Both the position numbers and the translations under genes were made by a program. Below the pieces are notes generated by a model. It had not been told where the DNA came from, did not search any database, and worked only from the letters and a program-made list of their open reading frames with translations. A DNA stretch of 64,000 nucleotides from assembly GCA_035041965.1 (NCBI GenBank), contig JAPYMA010002578.1, positions 62,001-126,000 of the forward strand. The letters are read 5' to 3'. Every line of letters begins with the position of its first letter. Position 1 is the first letter of the stretch. The stretch is from Anisakis pegreffii (Eukaryota; Nematoda; Chromadorea; Rhabditida; Anisakidae). Below are positions 24,289-37,500 of this stretch, in pieces.

Positions 24289-26119
24289 GATGACGGCGAT
24301 CCGTGAACCAGTAGACAAATTGACAGTCAACGCGGAACAGTAATAAACGTGAACTTTGAAAGCGATAATGGAACAGTTTTCAGTGTGAACATTGTTGAAA
24401 GCTCAGTAAAACGAACAACTTGAGCTGAGAAGTCCGAGAAGCAATAGGCGAAGTTGCAGTACTTCCGAAATATGAATCTTTGCAGATCATATAAATTCAC
24501 AAACAGTTTGTTGTGTCAAACATGAAACTTCGATAGGAATCAGTTAGGAATCTAGGAATCGGGATATTTTGCTGAATAAACTTCAAAGTGTTTTGTAACG
24601 TTAACATTCAAAAAGTTCAGTAATTTCCAAAAATTCATCTGGAATGATCATGGAAGTTATGCATTGCTAGATGAAGCGATCTGTCGAAACATCATCAGTA
24701 AACACGATTGAAGCTACTGGCACCAGCCGAACAACCTACGCATCTAGTGAAGTGATCAAAATCGGTGGTTATTATAACGGCGGATTAAGAAGGATTAAAA
24801 GCCTTACTAGTGGTCATATAGGTGGAAGTAAGCTTGTAAGGTTTGAGTGCTCTAAGCACGTAATTGCTATGAGCATTTAAGAGCTATTACATGCAGCAAT
24901 GATTAGATAATTAAGGCCTTTCATAGAGCCGTGCGATTATCGTCGTTCCATTTTGCAATGTAGGCATAAATGGCATAAATGCAAAAAGATGTCAGTCGAG
25001 TGCGTTTATTCATCAACTATAGCGCGTTACTATAGTAACAATTGAATTGCGTTCGAGCATTTATATTGGTTTATACTCGACTCAATGATCTTTGCAGCAG
25101 CGCACGCTAAATCCATGTTAAATGGATTAACCTATGCATATCGCATATCTCTTGGGATATCCTATATCCATCTAAATAGACAGCATAGATGTTTGAAACG
25201 GTCACTTAAGAAGACTATGAGAAAAGGATTAACAACATCTTATAGGAACAATTTTTTTGTTGAAATACATTTGCGGAAGCGTATTTCTTGGAATACGTCT
25301 GTACATAGAATAGCTAGATTTGTCGAATTAAGCACGTCTCATCATTGCAGGTATTGCTTCTGAGGTTTGGTCATGAACATCGGTAGAGGTTGAGTAGAGA
25401 ATCATTATAATTACTGCTCTTCAAAGACTTTCATATCATAGGTTCACACTGCCTTACCCTATAAGTTGTTACATCAATCAGTCGAATGTGCTCTGCGAAC
25501 CTAAAAATTGATTGGTATCAAACGAAAATTGGACGAAGAAGTTGGAAAATTCGAATTCCATATGAAATTCCTCGAAATTTAGGTAAAATGAGCAAGCATC
25601 CAGAGAGCCTGATTATGGGCACGGCAGTTGCATGACAGAAGCATCGAATGAACATTATCACGAAATAATCTCTTTCTCGTTACTTTCACGAGCAGATACT
25701 TTAAATCTTAACTTGGTGAAGCAACAACTCGAAACGTGGTTATCCCTCTACTCAATCAGAAAGGATATGCTTCCTCTACAGTTATATGTGAACTATCTTA
25801 GAGGTTTCGAAGCTTATATACGTTGCTGATAAGAAATAGAGATTCGTCGAGATGTACTCCATTATGTGAACAATTCATTCCTCTTCGTTTAGCTGAACAT
25901 TCAGTAAAATCGTTTCACTGACAGTTGATCACTGCAGATCAACATGAGTTTTCGAGTTATGCATACGCTCATATTTGGTTGTTGAGGATAAAATTATTGA
26001 TATGTTCGTCGTGTCCAACACATTCTGTGCAGTTGAAACAATATCAGACTCATCGACACCAAAACCGAATTATGCTCGTTCGTAATGTTTAACAAACTTT
26101 CCACCGTTTCACAATAAAG
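24289..26119. other. Intergenic, nothing recognised
   Basis: AT-rich. Open frames at 24671-24880, 25085-25363 and 25632-25829 (+) lack splice context and family motifs. No element with recognisable ends was found. Confidence 0.4.
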
Positions 26120-26663
26120 TAATTGCTCGGTAAAATTAATATTATGCTGAATCTGGAGACTCTGCTGTATCGACTGGTGAGAAGAAATTCACATGTTTCC
26201 GGACAAACCTGAGAAGACGGTTAGCTCGAACAAATCGCAATCCGTCTATTGCTAATATGAACGTATTGCTTGCTCTATAGTGATCAATTTGTATGAATGA
26301 GCGCGACTGCGCTATCGAATTGAGATAGATCTAAGTAAATGGCTATAGCTCCTCAGGAAAGCAAAATCGCTCAACAAAATATATGTTACTCTGAATGAGG
26401 AGATCCAGCTGGATCGACTGATGCAAAAAAATTCATATGTTACTGGGCAAACTTGAGAAGACGGTAGCCTTGAATTGGCACCCGAGATATTATTAATAAA
26501 ATGCCTATATCTCCTCAACAAGGCCAAATTACTCAGTAAAATTTTTAATATTCTGAATCTAGTGATTCTGCTGCATCGACTGGTGAAAAGAAATTCACAT
26601 GTTTCCGGGCAAACCTGAGAAGACGGTTAGCTCGAGGATCGCAATCCGCCTATTGCTAATATG
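26120..26663 (+). repeat. Dispersed ~200-bp monomer repeat, about 2.7 monomers
   Basis: This block has the same orientation as the 61-63 kb array. It contains two copies of the AAACCTGAGAAGACGGTTAG segment, one full palindromic GATCCAGCTGGATC site at 26404-26417, and the AGCGCGACTGCGCT stem. Monomer types alternate as in the array. The frame on the minus strand at 26312-26527 is a by-product of the repeat. Confidence 0.85.
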
Positions 26664-26684
26664 AATTTCAACTGTTTCACGATA

Positions 26685-27420
26685 CTATGTCAAAAAATTG
26701 GTGGCTCTTCGTTGTTGTGTAGATGATTGATGAGCAGTTAAGCAGTCGTCGAAATTAATCGTATCATATTGAAACCATTTGCAGGCGCTGCTCACATGTT
26801 CTGATTTATTACCGAGTCTTGTCCGCTGTACCCTCATTCGATCGCATCGATTTTCCTCATTTTCCGCACTTTTCATCACACAGTCAGTTAGTTGCCTTCA
26901 GCTGATTGCAAGATTTATTTCAGCACTCTAACAATTTATTCATCAATTCACACACAGATATTATATTATGTTTGCAGATCTGTGTCCTTGTCCTCGTTGT
27001 CGTCGTGCAATCATCAATGTGCTAATAAATTTCATCAATTCAAAAGAAACGAATAAAAATTTATTAGTTTATGCAAATGCAAGAAACCATAAAGGCAGCC
27101 ATACGATACCCATAAAACATATTGTGTTTGTGATCAAACAAAATGCGTTCAACCCAAACAGATACACACATATCAACATTCAGATTTTATGGCTCTAGTT
27201 CACAATACAAACACAAATGCCATATTAATGACTTGAGATTCATTCATCTACGACGCTATAGGTGTCGCAGATATTGTTGCCTCATTCAAGCTCTGTATCT
27301 GCAAAGGATATGTCGCTATACATTTGCAGAAAGAAGTTCATTTTTGATTTCGAAATAAATTTTCATGATTTTTATCATAACTGGTATTGTTGATTTTGCT
27401 TTTACAAGTAGCACGTTTTG
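26685..27420. other. Intergenic, weak exon candidate on minus strand
   Basis: On the minus strand an ATG near 26876 opens a charged frame (KSAENEENRCDRMRVQRTRL) that runs to a possible GTGAGC donor. No acceptor-linked second exon could be found, so it is not called. The rest shows nothing recognisable. Confidence 0.35.
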
Positions 27421-27426
27421 GGCTGT

Positions 27427-27610
27427 TTTGCGGTAGCTTAGAGGTAGAGCCTCAACCGGTAATTGGTACGTCGCGGGTTCGATTCCCGTTCGCGGAGGAA
27501 AGTTTTGCTCGACACCGAGTGGTGTACCAATATCATTAATGTTGTGAGCCTGAGCCAGCAGGCTATGATCCGGCTTTTATCTATTATCCAATTATTTGTT
27601 ATTTTTCGTG
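27427..27610 (+). mobile_element. tRNA-derived SINE-like element
   Basis: The head, 27427-27497, folds as a tRNA. It has a 7-bp acceptor stem (TTTGCGG with TCGCGGA, using G-T pairs), a D stem (GCTT with GAGC), a weak anticodon stem, and a perfect 5-bp T stem around the loop TTCGATT. The RNA polymerase III A box (TAGCTTAGAGGT, 27434-27445) and B box (GGTTCGATTCC, 27476-27486) are near consensus. The anticodon position would read GGT, but position 33 is C rather than T and one anticodon-stem pair is missing, so a working tRNA is unlikely. A non-tRNA body follows (ACCAATATCATTAAT, CCTGAGCCAG, AGGCTAT). The same body recurs at 28378-28470, which marks this as a SINE-like family. Confidence 0.6.
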
Positions 27611-28377
27611 GTATGGGAAGAATTTGAACGAAATTATTCATCCATTGAAACGAAGGCGGTGTTCGAAGGCAATAAATTGAGGAGTAATATATTGGTTTTT
27701 GACAAAATTATCGAATTCATTATTGATGATTTGTAGATTTGTAGGGATTTTCATTGATATTACAAATACAAATCTGATACGACGATGGCTGGCTGCTGTC
27801 GATTTGATTGTTTAATCGTCATTGTATTAGTGTGCTGCTGCGTTGTTGGCATAGTTGTATGAGATATTTGATGTAATCGCGAAATGAATTAAACGCGAAT
27901 GTGAATGAGGATGAGGAGTTGAGAAGATGTGCTGCAATATTTATGTATTTGTTTCTTTGTGACAACACTCAGCTCAACAATAACGCTCCACATAATTTAT
28001 TGCCCAATGAACAGCAGTAAATTGTGAGAAACAACGAGAATGTTGACTCGATCGACCATCACTTTAGGACGCAAGACCAACTATCGGTGCATTTGGTCTA
28101 TAACGCGAGTGAGAGTGAGTCGAAACTAACATAAATCATATTTTATACTACATTAATACAACAGCAATCAAAGCTATATAAACAGATATGAATCATAGGC
28201 CAGAAACATTGAGATTGAATAGCAGCATTCCAAGTCAATTGCGAAGTCATACTTTAACGCAGCAGAGTTCAGTGATTCAAACTGGAAACTTGACAATTGC
28301 AAACTTGAACTGTAGAAAGCACTATTCAGGTTGGAGAAACTAGGTTAAAATCGGTACACAACTGGGTTTCGAGAAAA

Positions 28378-28470
28378 ACGTTCCCTCGCGAACGGGAAAG
28401 TCTTGTACCAATATCATTAATATCGCCCAGCCTGAGCCAGGCTATCATTTGCCGTGTATCTAATGATCTG
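28378..28470 (+). mobile_element. Second, 5'-truncated copy of the SINE-like element
   Basis: This segment shares CGTTC/TCGCG-type sequence, GTACCAATATCATTAAT, GCCTGAGCCAG and GGCTAT in the same order and spacing as the body of the element at 27427. The tRNA-like head is missing except for a few bases next to the body. It is probably a truncated insertion. Confidence 0.5.
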
Positions 28471-28671
28471 TTTATGTTAACGAAACTAGTCTTGTTAAAA
28501 GATGTTCCATTTTAAATGGATGATCTTAATCAGAAAGCAATAAGTTAACAGAAGGAAAGCTTGATGAAGTTTTAGTATTGTCATCCTAGTTTATGCATTT
28601 CTCAGCTGTCTACGAAAATAATTTAACTCGTTTTAGAAGGATGAAATAGATCGGCCAAGGATAAGAGGTTG

Positions 28672-28956
28672 ATGAAGTGCTTACTAAGTAAACGAACGAT
28701 TAAGAAAGTGAAAACTGAGGGTGATCGTGCGATCAAATACTTCAGAGCGCTTAAGCCCTTAGAGTGTGTAGAGCTCACAATCGAAATTTGTACTGCAAGG
28801 ATCACTGTGTGGATCTGGGATCGATTCAGTGCCCCACTAGATTTGCTGAAAGTCCGAGTTGAAGCCAGAGGAAAGAAAGCACCACTGCTCTACTTCGAGA
28901 ATGCCCAACTAGCATCAGAACGTCCAATGTACTCATGTAGCTTCAACACCTTTTGA
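28672..28956 (+). CDS. Hypothetical 94-residue ORF, unrecognised
   Basis: An uninterrupted ATG-to-TGA frame with balanced composition, a basic N-terminus (LLSKRTIKKVKTEGDRAIKY), three Cys in the first half region and the rest mixed (LLKVRVEARGKKAPLLYFEN). Local GC is higher than the surroundings. There is no signal peptide, no membrane segment and no clear splice site at either end. It could be a small single-exon gene, a terminal exon whose acceptor I misjudge, or a remnant of a mobile element. I assign no function. Confidence 0.3.
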   Translation: MKCLLSKRTIKKVKTEGDRAIKYFRALKPLECVELTIEICTARITVWIWDRFSAPLDLLKVRVEARGKKAPLLYFENAQLASERPMYSCSFNTF

Positions 28957-29567
28957 TGTGTCTTCACCACAAAATTTATCGTGTTTTCAATACGTTCAGT
29001 TTTATGAAATCAATGAATCACGAGAATCTGCCTCTGAACATTAATTTACGTTGCATGGTAAGTCGTTGTTGTTGGTGATGAGGATCGATAGGTGATTTTG
29101 CGAACTACTCCACTGATTGACGAGCGACCGAGCAATCGAGAGATCAACTACGTTGTGGTAGTAGTGCTCTCCAAGGAGCAGTGAGCTGCAATAGCAGCAG
29201 CAGCACCAATAATGATTTACGACTACTGTGGGCATGATCGTTTCGCTGTCTTCTTCAATTTGCACCACGCAGGAGACGAAGAAATTGGAAGAGAAAGAGA
29301 ATAAGAAGATGATATGAACTTATCAAAGCAAGATATAAACGAATAAATCGCATCTCTAGTATAATGGAGGAGTGAAACATCGAATTGTTTGAAGATAGTA
29401 GAAAATGATTTGTTGACAATGAGAGAGAGAGAATTTTGAAGGGAAATCACTTGAGAAAAGTTAAATCATGCACATCGAGTGCAATGATATTAGGCGTGTT
29501 CGACAATATTGTACGCTGAGATGATATCGGTGGCACATCTAAGAAGGAAATACGAAGACATTGTGTG

Positions 29568-29585
29568 TACGGATGGATGGATGGT

Positions 29586-29618
<33 letters not shown>

Positions 29619-29619
29619 A
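29568..29619 (+). repeat. (GATG)n microsatellite
   Basis: About twelve imperfect GGAT/GATG units with a TTGG and a GACG variant. The frame reading WMDG repeats here is an artefact of the repeat. Confidence 0.9.
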
Positions 29620-29756
29620 CTAGTGAAAAATTGAGATTGCAACTGAGAAATGGAATGAGGAGCCAGAAAAGTTCTGTGATCGAAAACGGTTCGTTGCTCT
29701 CTCGCAGACTGACGACTGACTCGTGTAGAGTGGCGAGCTCAGTTGTTGATTGGTGA

Positions 29757-31505
29757 AACAGATATTGATATCGGTGCTACTATAAATTCGAGTTGACGAC
29801 CATTTTGAGAACGAGGAAGAGAAATTTATGAGCGTTATCATCATTATTATTGTTATCACCAACCATCATCATTATTGTCATCAACAACACTGTATTGATC
29901 ATATCAGTAGAGTGCACACAATTCTATGATCACTCAACGTTTCATCGATTATTCGTCGTATTCTCAGAACGCGTACCTCTCCGGTAAAACCTGCCCAAAT
30001 TAGTAAAATAATCAGAAATTCGTTCATGATTATCGCAGATCCTCTTTTTGTAGCAGCCTTCTTGGCCCATTTGAACCTATTCTAGGAACGACGGTTCGTA
30101 CCATCTGAACAAAATTCACAGACATCTTTCTTCGTTCAACAGACCCTTCTCTGAGCGCAGAAACCAATCGAGCGATCATTAGTCAAACGTTGCAATGAGA
30201 AACACCAGACGTGTACATCACTGATCTTCGTATCGTTAAGAAAACCATTCATATTACTGCTTTACTATTAATATCAAATTTCTACTCCTGGACAATTCTC
30301 AAGGAAAGAGAGGATTATCATTGAAAATGAGATGTCTAAGATGAGATGCCAGATCATTATTGGTGATCAATTAGATCAATTCGAGGTTTTTCATGGCGCA
30401 TCTGCATTTCTCTCAGATGTCCCTCCAGATGGCTCCCTGAATTTTCTGATTTCATGGAGTGTAGCGTACAAAACACTTTATATTTATTGATGAAGCTGAG
30501 TTTTTCAATTCACTTGCACAATCCACATGAAGCTAATAAAATTGTCAGGTAGCTAGATTGAAAGCAAAAAAGAAATGCGATTTACTTAAATCAAGTGGAA
30601 AACGTGAAAAGAAGTTAATCAATTTGAAGAAGACATAGATTCATTCACAAACAATCGCAGCAGCACACCTGCTTGAAGACTTTTTCAATTGTGTTTAATA
30701 TCTATTGTTGTTGTGTTACTTCGCGATAGTCGCTTTCTTATCGAATCGAAACATTTATCTTCGCGTTGAACTCATTGTTTTCTTATCGAGCCATTTCTTA
30801 TTGATCAAAAAACTTTTGCAGGACTCACGAACTGACCTCACCACACAACAACACGCAACAAGTCTGGTGATCGAGTAATCTGTCAGCCAGCTATTAATAC
30901 TAATCCTCTGTGGTTCTTATTCGATTCACTACTGCTCACCTGTACAAATCGCTCATTTTTAATTCGTAAAAATTGCGCCCATCTGTGTGATCGATTAACT
31001 ATTAGTTGATTCCGTGGTCGCGTGTTCGCTCCTCGATTGATTCATCATCAGTAAGCACCAGCAACGCCAACTAGCATTGTTGATCGCAATATTGATTGCA
31101 GCTGCTAAAAAGTGAAGATATGAGATGAGGAATTTTCATCGCTCCCGACGATATTTCCGTGTCTGAAGTTATTTTCCTGGAGGAATTCGTTCTGTTGACT
31201 TGCTCCGGCCATCGAGATTTGCTTTGAACAGATATCATCGAGAGTGTCTCAAAATTCGTTGTGTGGTTCATCATAATCCCCAATCAACATCATCCATATT
31301 CTGATAGAGTAAAGATTCGCGATTATTTAACTGATACTGTAGAAAAGACAGAAACAGAAAAATCGATTTAATCAAGTGATCTGTTCATTGATCAGGTGAT
31401 CTGTGCATGCAAGATCTGTTCATTGGACAATATTCAATGCAATGATAATTACGTTGATACACCATAACTCATGGTGATAACTACGAAGTAAGGCGTGATA
31501 AAGCG
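29757..31505. other. Non-coding upstream region of the Wnt gene
   Basis: About 1.7 kb with no supported exon. It would be expected to contain the promoter of the Wnt gene that starts at 31506, but I see no recognisable core promoter or repeated binding-site cluster. Tracts such as CATCATTATTATTGTTATCACC near 29840 are low complexity. Confidence 0.4.
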
Positions 31506-34500
31506 ATGCGAAAGTATTTATTCATACGTTTAATTATTATCAATTATTTCCTGCTCACTCAAGTCATCGCGCTTACATGGTTGTAAGTTTAAGTTTGTTT
31601 CTTTTTTTGTGTTTTGATTGCTGCTTTATGAAACTTCCTTCGATTCGTTTAGTTTCATTCGACACTCGAACATTCCATATGATTACCTCATGGATTTTCA
31701 GTTAGATGCTAACAAATGAGATCATTTTATTGAGTTCTACTGTCTGTTTATTCATCAACATTCTTAGGCACTGTGCTGATTTTGAATAAGCTGTTAACAT
31801 CAACTCCTTTATTCCGACTGTTCTCACACAAACAGATGTAGTAACACTATCATTCAGTTTGATAGTCATAAGTGAAATAGTTGAACTGCGCGAATTCCTA
31901 TAGGTTTCAATTAGATTACTCATTGTCCGAAGAATAAAAGCTGAGGCGTAAGCATCTAGAAAATGTGCTGCATGTAACACCTGCCTTCATATGAAAACAA
32001 TCGCCATTAATAGGTCATACGATCGTGAGCTGTTTTATTCATTCATCTGATCGTAGCATTCGGTTGTGATGCAATTTGAACTGTGCACATCAGTGATATG
32101 TTTGATATGTGCTGCTTTGGATACTCAAAAAGGCACCTTAAATTCTGCAATCGTGTCTACGAACTGACATCAGTTCGAAATCAGTTTCTGGCAATTGAAA
32201 AGCATTTCGAAACAGTCCAAGAATGATAGTGTTTTAAAGGACGAAACGAATGATTTGCTGCTAAAAGATTGCTTCGTAACAAAATTTATTCATTCCAAAC
32301 GCTTCCAACCGAAACATTCATCATTCTTCACCACTTACCATTCACATTCATCATCATCCTCAAACCATATTCAGCCAGCCACCAACAGAATATTTCCACT
32401 TATTTCGTGTCGAAAACCGTTCGAATAAACGACGAATTCCGGCTTGATTTATTGAAAAACCGTTGTTGGGAATGCAAAATAGATGAAATACGACAAAAAA
32501 TATATTCAAACTCGGGAAAATTCTTCAAAAAAATGAAGCTCATAAATTTGATTGAATGCATGAAAAATGACTTCCTTAATTGAAACTGATCAGCCGTTTC
32601 AATGACGCGACAATAACTGACGGGATGGAATATGAAATCCAGTTTGAAAGTATGCTGCTGCTCACTCAGATTGTGATTCAAAGAAGTGAAGTGATTCCGA
32701 AAATAAACAATATTACAGCGAATTATGGGTGGAAGGAACTGTGTTTTGAGCATAAATTAACCGGGGAATGCTAACTGAAATTGTGTGCTGATGTTATCGT
32801 CGTACTGTAAAGTGCAATCATTTTTTCGAAGTTGATCTTTTCGAAAAAGAAAAATTATGTTCTAGAAATTTTTAGCGCCGTCGTTATTTAGTGGAAAATT
32901 ATTGCCCGTTTGATGGTTTTCGAGAGTGATGGAAGTTTAACTTAAACACCTTTTGATTTTGAGTGTTTGCATTCATACGAAATCATTTCTGTGCTCCGAA
33001 AATTGTTGCAATTCTTCTTCTTCCGCTTCGACAAGTCTCCACTTTGAAAGAATGAAGCAGCAGCACATTGTTCGGTGTGGCTAGCTATGAAGGACAAAAC
33101 AATCGCTCAGTTTTGGATCAGTTTGCTTCTCGAAATGTCACTTTTTTGAAAAATGACTTTGGCTAGTTTGGCTGCATCGGTTCTGATGAATTGAACGAAC
33201 ACATAATATTCACTCTCATACTCACAACAGCAGAATGAACGATGCATGTATCATATGCAATATTGCTTGATGAAGCATGCACGAAATGAACTTTGTCCTC
33301 AACTTTGTGGCATCCGCGCATGCATTTCATTTGTGAAGTACTGATGAAATATTCAAGCACACTGAAATTTGGTGGTTCTTCATTGCACGATTCAATCACT
33401 CGATAATTCCTTCAAGTCGGAAGAATTTAGCACTTTCTTGTCTTATTTGAATGCATTGTGAAGATTCCCTCTAGTGTAATAGAGAACTTTCTAACAATAA
33501 GGGGATTTTCGATGCTTTCTATAGTATACGACCGATTTGCGAGCTTCTATAGTCACAGCTGATTCTTTGATTAGTTATACGCATATGCTAATCGACAGTG
33601 ATCTACGAGAGCATGGAAGAATCATGTGTCCAAGGATCATGTGTAGCTAACTGTACGCATCTTCACAATTTTGGACCGGAGAGGAATAACTGGGCAATAT
33701 TAACTCTGAAGTCATCAGTTACTAGTCAGTGGATCATGCGATTCGAGCACAAGCTTTAAATGTCAAGCCTTAACTTTCAAACTGAATTTATGATACAGTA
33801 TAGTTGGATGAGATATGACCATATAAATGAAATGTTATTCATATGTACGATACAACAAACCAATAAAAGTGATGATCAATCACGGAGTGCGTCGAACGCA
33901 CTTCTTTGAGTGGGACTGGCATGGTTTGATTGAACGAAAATCGATTGCAGGCAGCATCATGCATTATTCAATAAAATGACTTCGTGTTAACTCATTCTTA
34001 ATGCCACCGTATTCATTCGTTCTAAATTACTCATCTTTCTTGTGCATCTTATGCTGAAATGACTGCAGCAGACGCAATGGAATTTATTTCCTTACTATGA
34101 TTTTGCTCATCAAAAGATACCACCTTTCTTAATCCTCTCAGAAGTTGATCTCTCAGAATCAAACGCAATTGATTCATTAGCCCATTGCTATTGTTTTGTA
34201 ACTTATGTGGAGACTGAAACAGTTTTTAGCCTCCTAGTATGCAGCTGGTGTAACCTGTAACTGAAGAATACTGAATGACTAGTGCTCGTATGACAACGAG
34301 GAAATGAACTAAAATCTTTGGGGATTTATCACTTCCACAGATAATTTGTTTAAGATGACGAATCACCAACGTACGCGCATCTATTTGCACAGAATCATTA
34401 ATCAGTCCCGACGGCTCCATCCAGTCTACCCATTCATTTCCTTGCAGCAGTCATTTTTCACAAAAATTGCATTTGCAAAAGTGACGGACGGACGGCCATA

Positions 34501-37500
34501 TCAACGCTCTCGTCAGTGTGTATCGGCGCCATCAAAGAATGACGGGCGGCAATGCGTTTGAAGTGGCTTGAAATTAAATCACTCAAGAGCGATTTGCCGT
34601 TGTTTTCTCTTGAAATGATGAATTTTTCGCGTCATTTCCACTGCATCAACACAATGATTTTCGAATGACAAGAATGATGATCGAAGTGATTTACAGGGCA
34701 CTTAGTCTATCGGGCTCTCGAATTGATCGATTACAACCACAAGCATCATGCAGACATCTGAAAGGCATGAATCGCAAACAGGTACTGAGCATGTTAAACA
34801 ATCAAAGTTCATTGATGAGACAACACTTCATTTGTAAGCACTGAGTTCATTTCAACGATCATAGCCTTAAATATCATAGTCGGCATATTCATCAACCCAA
34901 GATCTGCAGTTTAAATTAATTGGTGGCAATGCAGTAAACTGAAACTTTCTTCGGAGGTGCTCAAATCAGTGATAATTCATATTTCGATATGGACATTTTA
35001 AACGATAAGGCTAACATGAATTGTTCCATTTTTCCGTCAGCTAGACTTCGATGGTTTCATTGATATCGGCTGGCTAGATAGCATTCGTTTTTTTATAATC
35101 TTAAGCATGAATCGAAAACAGTAACCAGTCCAATACGAGAGAATCCAACTTTATTGACAAGAACACCTCGAAGCACTGACTTCATTTGATAGATAGCATC
35201 AATTATCGTACCAGGCATATTATCATTCCAGGCATATTCGTAGCATTAAATGATTGTGGTATAATATGATCCAGTGAATGATTTTCATTTAATTTCATTG
35301 CAGATGCGATTCTGCAGGCGAAATATCGAGCAAATGGAAAGCATTCGATCTGGTGCACAAACTGCTTATAGGGAATGCCAGTACCAGTTTCACAAAAGAA
35401 GGTGTGCATTTTGCTGGTAAAAACCTATCGGTGCCACCAGAATGAACAATTTTAGTCGTCGTATCGCGTAGAAGAAATAAGTCGAATTCTAACAAGAAGA
35501 TTCTGAATTTGATATTTCCTAAATTAACTTCATAGATTATGAGATATATGTGATAATTTTTAAAGGCCTCGTCAGCATGAGCTTGAATTAGCTGGTATCT
35601 ATGGCCTGTTCAGCAATCATCTGACATTCTCAGCAAATGCACGAATCGAATCGAGCATGCGAGCAACCTGATCGTACGATCGAAAATGATCATGCATTTG
35701 AGCTGAATGACCGGAAGCATTTCAGATGGAACTGCTCGATGATCAATCCAGTAACAAAAGAAGTTTTTGGCGATGTGATTCTCCGCGATGGAACTCGTGA
35801 GGCCGCTTTCGTTCATGCCATTTCCGCTGCAGGTGTCGCTTACCGAGTCACTAAGTAAGCACTCGATTAATTTTTTTTTGGAAACAAAAAATTTTGCTCT
35901 CTCCTGATCCAACTTACTCGTTGTTGTTCCAAACTGTCAGAAGAACAACCATTCCGCAACAGTTTTGTATTCCCATCCCTGTAATCAACCGCTTTCAAAG
36001 CACATCATCCACTTACTAGATAAGAACCAGCATTTCTAATGTTTGAAATGAAGTGATTGAGTTTCATAGTCACTCATTTTGAGGCTTCTGAATATCGTCT
36101 TCTAGTGGCATTGCGATTCAAAATGTCGGAAAAATGCTTCAGCTTTTTGTGGAGATAGTTGAAACCCTTACAAGAACCTCATTGCAAACCCTGCCTGTCC
36201 AAACCCAGCCGTGATCTGTTCGAAACCTTACAATTTCAGTTGCATCTGAAATGAAATTGCAGAGATTGCTCGAAAGGCTTGATCGACAAATGTGGTTGTG
36301 ATCAAAGCGTTCATCGACGACGCGAAGACCATTTCAGTTGGAGTGGCTGCTCGGATAATGTCCGCTATGGAATTGCCGTATCGAAAGAGTTTGTGGATGC
36401 CGGTGAGAGGGGTCGCAATCAGAGCAGTCAACGCAAAATTATGAATCTCCATAATAATAACGCCGGCCGACAGGTGATCATTTAACCATTCAAATATACC
36501 TGTAAACAGCAGTTGCATTTGTCATGAAACCAATGCAGTTGCTTGCATGATCTTTGCAGTTGATTATTCCAATTGTCGTTCCTAAAGACGAATGCATCGG
36601 AGCTTGAGGCTGAACCGAAACTCAGTCGCTTATGATAATATCATGATAGAATGAGCCGAAACCCAGGATCTAATTCATTATTCAGTTGCAATCAAACAAC
36701 TTTCACCAATATCGAATTGCTATCCGGAAACAATGTCGACTATCATCAAATTATAATAAAGATCGTTTTTTTGCAGGTTCTTGAAGCAAATATGCGAAAA
36801 GAATGTAAATGTCATGGACTGAGCGGTTCGTGCGATATGAAAACTTGTTGGGAGTCTATGCCCTCGTTCAGGTAAACTTTTCAGCAAGTCACTTCTAAAA
36901 TTGAATAGATAGCATCATCTGCGACAGGAATAAACCAAAGACATTCTTGCTTAAATCATTTCCTTTATTAGATAGCCCAGATTTCAATAGTTCGAACTGA
37001 TCTCGATCTCAGCTTGATCACGTGATCTGTTCCATATGATCACAACTGAAGCACGTCTTGTAACGGATATCATTTCAGAAGCACCAATCAGCTCCATTGA
37101 AATTTCAGGGAGGTTGGTAGTATCATAAAGGATAAATTCGATGGCGCCACAGAGGTGGCCATAGTCGAGGAGGACAGTAAACCAACAATGGTGCGGAAAA
37201 ACGTTCAGTTCAAGCGACACACTAAGGCTGATTTAGTAATGATTTTCACTATCACCAAATGCACTCTGCTTGTCAATTCCTTTGTTACTATTATTTATGG
37301 ATTATTATCGTTATTTATTCGTATTTTCGTGTCATTATTTTCATTATTTAATATGAATTGCTTTCATTATTGCGTTTATGGAGTTTCATTTCCGTTCTAA
37401 ATGTGATGGTTTTGAAAGTGCTCCATTCACGGATAAATGTATTCAACAATTTTCAGGTCTACTTACACACATCTCCGGACTACTGCGAGCCCGATTTGAA

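Noticed and set aside
27427..27497. Functional tRNA-Thr gene
   Set aside because: The fold has a mismatched anticodon stem, C in place of the invariant T at position 33 and a body shared with a second repeat copy. A SINE head explains it better.
29565..29756. Frame reading WMDG repeats
   Set aside because: Direct product of the GATG microsatellite.
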